Positions 55,769 through 64,000 of a stretch of DNA of 64,000 nt are shown in pieces (the first letter of the stretch is position 1; each line of letters starts with the position of its first letter). The position numbers were made by a program, and so were the translations under genes. The notes below the pieces were generated by a model that saw only the letters and a list, made by a program, of their open reading frames with translations, was not told the origin of the DNA and did no database searches. Source of the DNA: Pisolithus tinctorius (taxonomy: Eukaryota > Basidiomycota > Agaricomycetes > Boletales > Pisolithaceae); contig JANFAH010000020.1 of assembly GCA_024663395.1 (NCBI GenBank), forward strand, positions 62,001-126,000. The letters run 5' to 3'.

Positions 55769-57092
55769 GTGAACCTTGTATCCCCTGTTGAAAAGAAAGG
55801 GATAAACAAATTCATGGATTACAAAGAACCAGAGGAAGAAACCATCTGTGCCCACTTTATAATGGCACTCAGAAAGCTGGTGGAAGAAGCCAAGAAGGTT
55901 AACCCCAGAAATAGCCTTCTCAGAAAGTCCCTCTGGCAGACCATTGTGTCCAACCACCATGATCACCCCTCCACAGGACACCCTGGTGTCTTAAAAACCC
56001 AACAACTCATCTCTTCTGAGTTTTGGTGGCTAGGACTTGCATCCTTCATCTGAAAATATGTAGAAGGCTGTGCTACATGCCAGCAAAATAAAGTAAACAC
56101 ACCTGACAACCCCTCCCCTTGACCTCAACCTGCCCCTTCCAACAGATCTCTTGTGATCTGGTTACTGACCTACCCCTTTCCAAGGGATATGATTCCCTCT
56201 TGGTCATGGTATACCATGGGCTTACTAAGGGGGTAATTTTAGCACCCACAAAGAAAACTGCCTCTGTGGTTGATGTTGCAGCCCTCTTTTTCAAAAAGGT
56301 CTACTCCCACTTCAGATTGTATGACAAAATCATCTCCAATCAAGGCCCTCAGTTTGCTCAGCATTTGCAAAGGAACTCACATCCATTTTGGGATATTCCC
56401 TCACCCTCTCCACTGCATATCACCCACAGACTGATGGAGAAACTGAATGCATTAACCAAGAGGTTGAAACATACCTATGCATATTTTGCCAGAATGATCC
56501 CACTCTCTGGGTGGATAACCTGCCAGTGGTGGAGTTTGCACACAATCAGCATCCCCACTCTGTCACCCACCAATTGCCATTTTACCTCGATCTAGCCAGA
56601 AAAACAATGAAAGACCACTCTTCTTGACCCTTCACCCCATTCCAGAAAGGTGACAAGGTTTGGTTAGAAGCATGAAACCTAAAGTATTCCTATGAAAATA
56701 GAAAGTTTGCCCCCAAAAGAGAAGGACCCTTCTTGATCTCTGACATCCTATCCCTGATCACCTATTGCCTTGTGATCCCTGCATGATGGAAGATACACAA
56801 TGTGTTCCATGCTTCCCTCTTATCTCCCTATCACAAAAATGATGTTCATGGACTGAGCTTCCTGGCTCCACCACCTGACCTTGTCAATGAGGAAGAAGAA
56901 TATGAAGCTGAGGCAATAGTTGGCCATAAAAGGTCCAGCCATGGACATGCCTTTTTAACCAAATGGAAGGGTTACCCTTCTTCCAAAAACTCATGGCAAA
57001 AAGAATCACACCTTGAACATGTGGATGATATGCTCTCTGCATATAAGGCATGCTTCCCTAAGGATTTCCCCCCTCAGAAACAGCCCATTTGA
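55769..57092 (+). pseudogene. Chromovirus C integrase and chromodomain
   Basis: Begins right after the protease remnant. Zinc region HHDHPSTGHPGVLKT ... CATCQQNK; core ISCDLVTDLPLSKGYDSLL, KIISNQGPQFAQ (Asn at the second Asp position) and TAYHPQTDGETECINQEVE. The C-terminal part has FHASLLSPYHKND, then a chromodomain EYEAEAIVGHKRS, AFLTKWKGYPSSKNSW and HLEHVDDMLSAYK. Stops and frame changes throughout. Confidence 0.87.
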
Positions 57093-57225
57093 AGCTCCCC
57101 CTGCACCATCAGAACTATCACTTTCAAAATGCCCCCTCATTGTTCCACCTACCCTTGTGAACCCTCTCATTGTCATACTCCCTTTGCTCATTGTCAATGA
57201 CAGCCTGCCAGCACCCAGATGATAA

Positions 57226-57857
57226 ACTCCTATCATCTCTTCATTGCTGACCCTGCTGTCATTGGCACCATTTATCATGAAGTCAACAAGGATTCCTTTC
57301 TTGACTGAGTTTACCATGCAACCATCCAAGCCCTTTGGCTTGAAGAACTTTCCCATTACATCAATTGACAGAACCCTCTTCTGTCCCCCACCAGAACCAT
57401 CTTAAACGAGATTTCCCATGGGCAGGTTCCCCTGCTCCTCAGACTCTTTGATATCCTTGGAGGCACAGACCTCATTTATAACATCCATCTACACCCCACA
57501 TTGATCACTCCCCCTCCTCCTGGGTCTCAAAGACCCTTGACTGCAACTTCTGCCCCAGTTTCCTCCATGTCACCCTCTCCTCCAGTATCATCACCATTGT
57601 CCTCCCAATCCTCTGTTTCTCTTCTCAGAGCAGACAGACCCTGTGCCTGTTGCCTTTCAGGCCCTAATCTGCAACCTTCTGAGTCTCATGGCTCATCATC
57701 ACCCTCTGTGGTTGACCCTGAAATTGCCTTTGGCATCTCTGCTGCTGAACTCACTCTCACTATGAGTAGAGTTGAGACCCTTGCCCAATTGCTGCCTTCC
57801 CCAACCCTTAGTGAGTTCAGGGCTGATGTCCCTTTAACACCATCCAACCCACTGTGA
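57226..57857 (+). pseudogene. C-terminal extension downstream of the chromodomain, element C
   Basis: One frame, broken by two TGA codons (57305 and 57366), reads YHLFIADPAVIGTIYHEVNK, HATIQALWLEELSHYIN, ILNEISHGQVPLLLRLFDIL, then a Pro/Ser-rich tail to 57857. It looks like decayed coding sequence. I do not recognise the domain; it may be part of the polyprotein or a separate ORF. Confidence 0.45.
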
Positions 57858-58800
57858 GTCAAGGTGTGGTTCAGTGGTGAAAACCAATCAAAACCAACAC
57901 AAAAGACAATGAAAGTGAGTGGTGGTGTGCCTATGCAGTACCTAGATGGTGGAACCTGTTATCTGGGTGGGTTTTTATGAGCTACAACACTCAGAGATGA
58001 GTGCTGAGGGTTGGGGGTGCTCCTGACAAAGAAGGAGCAGGAATGGGAGAGAAAACAATAGGGTAGACTGCTGTCAGCCTACAGAAGGATGGATGACAAC
58101 TTAATTCAATGTTCTGAGCTGCACTGAGCTCAGGGAGGACTTGAAGTGAAGTATATTGATGATAGATGATAATAGGTGAAGTAGATGATAGTTAGACCCT
58201 TAATAAAGTCTCAACTATCAAAGCTGATGAATGAATTACTGAGAGATGATGAAAATGCAAGCAAGAGGGGCTCTCTGACAGCTTCTTCTTCAGCTATCTA
58301 AGTACAGTGATTTATATACAGTGCAGGGGCATTGCCTATGGAAAACAAGGTGCAAACACTTGGTAAGTGATTGGTAACTGATAAGTAAGGAATGTAAGTG
58401 GTGGGTAATTGTCTTAGAAAGCATTGGTGAGCATTGGTAAGGATAAGTAAGCCAAAAAGTGAAGAAGCAGTAAGCAAAGTCAAAAGATTGGTAAGTATTG
58501 GCAATAGGTGAGTCAAGGACAGTCAGAATGTCAAAGTATGAGTGATGATTGGTAAACTGATTGGTAAGTACAATGTTACAAAGAATATTATCAAGCAAGG
58601 TATGAACAAAAGGTTTACCAGGAACCAGGGCAGGGCTAGTGACAGGGCCAGGTATTATACTGGTCCAGTCTTGACTGAGTGAACAACTTGATTGGGCACT
58701 GCCTTGCAGTGCCTCATGAGCTAACATGTTTCTGGGTTGAGGTGTCAAGGCCAGGACTGGGGCAGGGGTTGGTCAAGACCAGGGTAGAGCCAGTCTAGGG
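57858..58800. other. CpG-depleted interval, nothing recognised
   Basis: AT-rich, with short TTGGTAAG-like repeats around 58360-58570. The minus frame 58290-58748 shows no domain. It may hold the remains of the element C 3' LTR, but no match to 53582-54118 is visible. Confidence 0.4.
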
Positions 58801-58809
58801 TAGTCTAGA

Positions 58810-59972
58810 CATGGTCATGACAGGCTGTATGAAGGATGTCATGTTTGTTTTGAAAAACTCAAGGTGGACATTTGTAGGTTCATACAACACAACATGACCC
58901 TTGAAATTATCAATAAAGAGGCTTATGTACCATTTTTGATGCTTCATATGAAGATCAAGTCCCTTTAGCCACCTACAAGCATGTTAAATTAATGTATGAA
59001 ATGCAAGTCATCAGTCATAACTTACTCTTTGAAGAGATCTGCTGTCATCCATGCCTTTTTATTATAATGATAGCAAAATTCACATTCTTCCAGTCCTTGT
59101 TTCTTGAAGCAGCAAGGCTTCTTTGCTCTGCCAATAAAGAATGGTTTCAAGTTTCTCACTACCATCAGCATTGCATGCAGAACCAATAGTGATATGGAAC
59201 TTATCCTTTTTCTTTCCACTCATCTGTTTTGTTGCAAGACTGTGGTCTGGGGTTGCACTAAGAATGGAAATTAGATAAGGATAACCAGATGATAAGGATG
59301 CTTACTATGGGAATAGTGTTGTCTCATTGAAATTCCAACAATCTTTTGGAGTATATTGAGCCAGAATTTTCTTACAGCATTCTTGTTCCACATTAACAGC
59401 TGCCATGTCTACAGAACCTGCTTCACCATGTAGATGATGCTCCCATATTTTGTAAGTGTTACAAAAGGATTGCAGCTACCCATCACCAGCAAGTCTTTCA
59501 TTCTGCAGAATTTGCAATTCTTCCTCAAACCTCTTGTGCTTCTCCTGTAGCATTTGGCCTGTTATAGGCTCACATATATCTTCCATATGTCCTACCCAAA
59601 GAATCAGGGCCCATTCAACTTGTGTGGATGTCACAATCTGGGGCCACTTCAATGAGAGTGCCACAGGATTGTCATTGACATGAGCTTCCATTTTTGGACA
59701 TTCCCACAATTTGCAGGACAAGGTTGACTGGTTGAAGAGAAGTGTGCCAGTCTTTAGTGAGCAGAAGTGCTGAACAATGTTGGCCTGAGTTGTGGTGGAT
59801 GGCTATCAATGAAGCTATAGACCTGCATCCAATCTGAAAGTGTGAGATTCTGTCAAGTTACAGATGAAGTTTGAGCTGAGGTGCAAGGAGCATCTTTAAT
59901 TTTCTGCCATTTTGCAGGCTTAGGGGCATCTGCAGGGGCACCTTGAGGTTTATGTTTTAGAGAGAGAAGCAT
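58810..59972 (-). pseudogene. Pogo/Tigger-type (CENP-B-like) DDE transposase remnant
   Basis: Minus strand from ATG 59972 (MLLSLKHKPQGAPADAPKPA). LTLSDWMQVYSFIDSHPPQ begins the first helix-turn-helix. QVEWALILWVGHMEDICEPI, ITGQMLQEKHKRFEEEL and GDGWLQSFCNTYKI form the CENP-B/Tc5 DNA-binding region. HGEAGSVDMAAV and WNFNETTLFP follow (Asn at the first catalytic Asp). Next are SGKKKDKFHITIGSACNADG, KAWMTADLFKE, and near 58930 LFIDNFKGHV with the second Asp, then MTSFIQP. The sequence ends before the third acidic residue. Many stops. TIRs not identified. Confidence 0.83.
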
Positions 59973-60143
59973 TGTAAAAATGTTATGATGGACCAGCAGC
60001 TAGTACATCATATTCTCATTATATAGAAGTTCAGATCCTGTACAATAGGGTTGTCAGACAATGCAGCAATGCACCCAGCTGATCCCCATTGACCATTGTA
60101 CACCAAGTATGCAAAGGTAACACTCATATCTCAAGTCAGACCC

Positions 60144-63100
60144 ATGACAGGTAAGAAACAGTCAAGCCAGGGGTGGTGGTGGGACCATTTTACTGAGCAT
60201 CCAGGGTATGCAATGAAAGAAGAACATTCCATGGTTAGCAGCAAGACAAAGGTGATATGTACTGCAATGTATGAACAATGGATTACTTTAGAGAAGGAAC
60301 AGAACAGGCAGCAGATTGCTGCTGGCCTCTGGGACACCCCAAGGGATGATGCAGCAATCATCAGTGCTCATAAGTACTACTCTGGATGGTTATGGTCATC
60401 TGTGCTCAATGCTGTCCTGCAATCCCAATACCACACCCCTGCTCTCTCAACCTGCCATTTGGGACCCCATACCCATCACCATTGCACTCTTGTGATCTGT
60501 ACTTGATGTGTGATGTTGCTTGGTGCATACATATGCCATCTGAATGCCCTCCTGACACCACAGCCATCACCCATCATTCTTGATGGATATCCATTGCCAT
60601 GTGGCTTGTATCAACTCCATTTATGCCTGTTGCTTGCTTACTGCTCACTTGTACTGCATGAATTTGTCTTACTATGTGTATTTAGTGTAGGGAACATCTC
60701 AAACAGACCTGAGCTGTTTGTGGCTCATCAGCCACCCCACAATGCTGTTGTGTCACCTTCATGACTGTACATTGCATCCCAAGCCTGTTCACATGCAGGC
60801 ACAGAGGGAGTATCATGAATCATATTCACCAGTCAAGGGAAGTAGCAGAGCCACACTCAACATGACAGCACACCTGGGCCCAGCTGGCCATATGATGCAG
60901 TCAATTCCATTTACTGCAGCTCCTGGGCCAGCACCTCAGCTACTAGCAGTCAGTTTCCCATCATCATCAGCTATGATGGGGGGTTCACCACTGTTGGTGC
61001 CTGGTCCTTCCACATCAGCATTGTCATCAGCCCTCCTTCAGATTCCAACTGTATCTCCCATGAGTTCCATCCCCCCTAGCCCAGTACTCTCTGAACTTTC
61101 ATGGGGATCTCATCAGTCAAAGTGCTGCAGGCTCACCCAGAGTGGCCTCTACAAAACCACTTCATTCCCACTACCTGTGGTGTCACCTACAATATCTTCC
61201 AACCCATCTTTCCATTCACCTATTGAAGTTTCCTGGACCCCTGCTGACCAGGCTGACTGGGAGAGGCTGCTTGCAAGGTTTACTGCTAGTGCAGGATTAC
61301 CACTGTGGTGGGTGGAGAACCATGAGTGGAAGGTTATTTGTGATCAATTTCTTCCACATGCAAAAATCCATCCTCCAAGGTCCTTACTCAGTGCATTTTG
61401 CCTGATGTTCTGCAGGGACTCAAGACAGCAGCACAAAATGAGTGTAGATGCCTTGAAGTTACCCTACAGTGTGATGGGTGGACCAGTGAGAACAGTCATC
61501 ATCTGATTGGCTTCATGATTACTGCACAGCAAAAGGTGAGTCATATCACACCAAACATACTATATCCTTGCAAGCATTTAGTAGTTATACACTGTCCAAG
61601 TCCATGATGGATCAAAGGACTTATGAACAGCTTCAGAACTTCTCTGCCAAACCCTAATGACTATTGATGTAGTTGAGGCTGAATGGGGTGCAACTGTCAT
61701 TGCCTGCACTACAGATGCCTCTGGGGAGTCAAAAAAGACTTGTCACCTCCTGCAAGAAAAGTTCCCACAGATCATCACTCCAGATTGCTTTGCTCATCAG
61801 GTAGGAATATTTCCTCATTCATTTATGTTGACTTTAAATTTAATTAATATCAATCAGTGGAACCTTATTGTTGGAGATCTTTTCAAAGCCAGGGATGACT
61901 ATACTGTCTATGGAGACATGGCACAGGATCTCATCACATGGTTGTACATTAAGACACATGTTCCTGCCCTCCTTCAGGAGATCCAGACAGTGACATATGA
62001 TTAAAACACTGGCAATACTTAGGCCAGTTCTGACATGCTGGACATCCCACTTCCTTGCATACCAACAACTCTTTGGAAGTTCATCCAGCATTGGAGATCC
62101 TTATTGCAAAACATGAGGATACAATACTTTCCATGGGAGATAGGAGATCACAAGGGAATACATTTACAGCTATTGCCACAATCAAGGATGCAACCTTTTG
62201 GCATGCAATGGCAAGGTATGCAAATACATATATGCAGATTTCTTTATTAATTAGGACTGAACTTGCATGCAGGTGGAAAAATCTACTTGAGCCAATTGCA
62301 ATCATGACAAACATGCATCAGCCTACCCATGCCAGACCTGAGCATGTTGTATTATCTTTTGGATTTCTATATTTCAAGTACTCCCAGCTCACAAATACAG
62401 CTGATAGTACTGCTCACAAAGCAGTCTTAGAAAGTGCAGAGTGATGTTGGGGTCAGTGTGACCAGGAGGTCTTCATTGCTGCTGTGGTTGTCAACCCATT
62501 TTACAAAACTTCCACATTCAAGAAGATTGCACTGACAACCTGAGCTGGAATTGCAGCATTGTCCAGTCACTTGTGGCTTCACTTTTATGGTGGAGAGGCT
62601 CCAGTGGAACTTTTCACAGACTTGGACCATTATCTGGGATGCTTTGGTGATTTTGCATTCATGGAGGTCTTCAAAAATTCATTGCTAGCTCATGCTCAAC
62701 AGATGGTAAGCAAGCCCAAAACTGTGTGGTTGAAAACTTACCTCATGTCAATGCTAGCATACTCCAGTTGATGCCCTGGAAGTATGGAATGGGTCATCAC
62801 ACCCTGGTGCTGATCTTCAACCACTACACAGGATTGCAAAGTGACTGTTATCCCTCTGTCCAAACTCAGCATCCTGTGAACAGCTCTTCAGCATGTTTTG
62901 GGGGATCCTGACAAAATGGCAGAATCATTTATCAACTGCAAATCTCACTGCCCTTGCTGAACTCAAGATGTATGTGCAGGAAGAACATGCACATGATCAA
63001 GTTGTCAAGAAGTGGCTCAAACATCAGTATGCTGAAGAACCTACAGGAGTCAGCACAGCAGGAGAATCACAACCCACTCTCAGAGGGAGTGGAGAAAGTC

Positions 63101-63390
63101 CCCTGTCAGCTGTGAACAGGCAAGGAATTCAGCAGGCTGCTGCTGTTCTCATTCAGGGAGTTGAAGGGGAGGAAATGCAGTCCTCATCAATGGAGAGTCC
63201 CACTACTAATGAACAGCAATTCACCAAAATACCAATTGAAGCACTTTTGGATTACTCTCAAGCAGAATCTTGGCTTGGGTCATTTTATGAAGTGGCCATT
63301 AGAGGCTTAGATGATGATCTTGAGCTTTACCAACTGCTTGATCTTGATGCAGAAGGTGAAGACAACCCTGATCATGTTTTCATTGGGTAG
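60144..63390 (+). pseudogene. hAT-family transposase remnant
   Basis: An N-terminal region from ATG 60144 with KKQSSQGWWWDHFTEHP; a Pro/Ser-rich linker (60780-61200); DWERLLARFTASAGLPLWWV; then the hAT core: LQCDGWTSENSHHLIGFMIT (first Asp), ACTTDASGESKKTCHLLQEK (second Asp), TPDCFAHQ, NLIVGDLFKARDD. Further right: LEPIAIMTNMHQPTHARPEH, QDVFIAAVVVNPF-like sequence at 62465, TDLDHYLGCFGDFAFM. The dimerisation region at 62870-62990 reads CEQLFSMFWGILTK ... NHLSTANLTALAELKMYVQE. Introns and decay stops are mixed. The frame ends at 63390. 8-bp duplications not determined. Confidence 0.83.
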
Positions 63391-63544
63391 ATTTTCTTTC
63401 TCTTTACCGCAGTAGTGTCTTGTCTTTCGTCATATCTCCACACTCAAGTCTACACTGTACAAGTCCTGCCGTGCAGGCTCTAATTATCTAATATATTCAC
63501 GCACACTTGAGTTGTGACTTCTGGCACTGCAAATGTTCAGTTCA
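63391..63544. other. Junction from repeat block to host DNA
   Basis: CpG reappears at about 63405. No gene feature recognised. Confidence 0.4.
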
Positions 63545-63549
63545 CTTGC

Positions 63550-63810
63550 GTTCGTGGGAAAGTTTACCGGTGAATGTGCAGTGACTGCGATGAACGTTCC
63601 CTGACCGGCAGAACACTGAAACGAGGAGAGTTTGAAAACATCACGAGTGAGTTTGTCGCTGCCTGCAGTCGCTTTCAACTTCGCTTCTGAAAAAATGACG
63701 CAGAGGAACGCTACGAGGACATTCTCAAAGCGTATGGGCAACTTATTGAAGGGGGCGCTGCAGCCAAGGGGCACGAAGTCCGGGAGTTTCTCGGCATCCC
63801 GAAGGAGTAG
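63550..63810 (+). CDS. Last exons of an unidentified host gene
   Basis: A splice chain gives GKVYR, TLKRGEFENITK and ERYEDILKAYGQLIEG, then HEVREFLGIPKE and TAG at 63808-63810. Introns about 63571-63612 (GTGAATG ... GGCAG) and about 63644-63699 (GTGAGTT ... ACGCAG). The 5' part is not found; upstream is a TGA and then the hAT remnant, so the gene may be truncated by transposition or start in a short upstream exon. No domain recognised. Confidence 0.45.
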
Positions 63811-64000
63811 TATTATCTAATCTTGACAGCTTAGAAATGATGGAGGGATCAGATCGAGGCTCCGCCGCTTCTCTGACGTAGTTTTTTTTGGTCTGTAGCG
63901 CAGAACATATTAAAAAAATGACTAGGCCTCTCAGTCGCACTGAGGGTGGTCGTCGTCAACGATCCCACCAGAATTCTGGCCTTTTGATCCAATCAGCCCG
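63811..64000. other. Right edge of window, host-like
   Basis: CpG present. A frame from ATG 63919 (MTRPLSRTEGGRRQRSHQ) runs off the edge; too short to judge. Confidence 0.3.

Larger units (their letters stand above)
53582..57857 (+). mobile_element. CpG-depleted chromovirus (element C) lacking reverse transcriptase
   Basis: Probable 5' LTR 53582-54118 (TGTTGGAGATTG to CTCAAAACA), gag, protease, integrase, chromodomain and a C-terminal extension. RT and RNase H are missing between protease and integrase. I find no 3' LTR before the next element. CpG is almost absent. Confidence 0.82.

Noticed and set aside
1..64000. tRNA or rRNA genes, CRISPR arrays
   Set aside because: No convincing tRNA box A/box B pair or rRNA segment was seen by eye; CRISPR arrays are not expected in a eukaryotic nuclear sequence and none is present.

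Overview
The window is nuclear DNA of a mushroom-forming basidiomycete (Agaricomycetes). The signs are host genes with many 50-60 nt GT-AG introns, a Basidiomycota-type sesquiterpene synthase, a Rho GTPase gene with short introns, and a KDZ (Kyakuja-Dileera-Zisupton) transposase with the cysteine cluster typical of mushroom genomes. The species cannot be named from the sequence.

Layout. 0-10.4 kb is a CpG-rich host segment on the + strand: terpene synthase (825-2299), an unidentified intron-rich locus (about 2.6-3.9 kb), a long-chain acyl-CoA synthetase (5560-7891) and a Rho-type GTPase (8387-9861). From about 10.45 kb CpG almost vanishes and a nested transposon pile begins. A Ty1/copia element (12873-35530, TSD GCTAC) was hit in gag by a PIF/Harbinger transposon (17628-34163, TSD TAA). 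That transposon received two solo LTRs of one family (17775-18508, TSD CTACC; and 21265-33622, TSD TCACC). The second solo LTR was split by a Ty3/gypsy element (21418-33037), whose gag was in turn split by a foldback Tc1-like element (23462-25036, TSD TA). That makes five levels. Removing each layer rejoins the interrupted sequence. The gypsy element carries, between integrase and 3' LTR, an intron-containing ANTISENSE gene encoding a Zn(II)2Cys6-type protein, the most unusual object in the window.

35.7-36.1 kb is a solo LTR of a second gypsy family. 36.98-42.0 kb holds minus-strand, intron-containing genes of unknown function. A + strand gene then converges on a KDZ transposase-Ulp1 protease fusion gene (minus, 53112 to 43045). 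The KDZ gene is interrupted by a very young full-length chromovirus (43710-49564, TSD CATTG, LTRs almost identical). 53.5-63.4 kb is again CpG-depleted: a chromovirus lacking reverse transcriptase, a pogo-type DDE transposase remnant (minus) and a hAT transposase remnant (+). Host-like sequence resumes at about 63.4 kb with the last exons of an unidentified gene.

Two global properties shape interpretation. (1) The older transposons have lost CpG to TpG/CpA, visible as reciprocal TG/CA differences between paired repeats. (2) Single-base indels break conserved reading frames in every well-conserved gene, including a chromovirus with nearly identical LTRs, so many frameshifts are probably assembly errors rather than real mutations.
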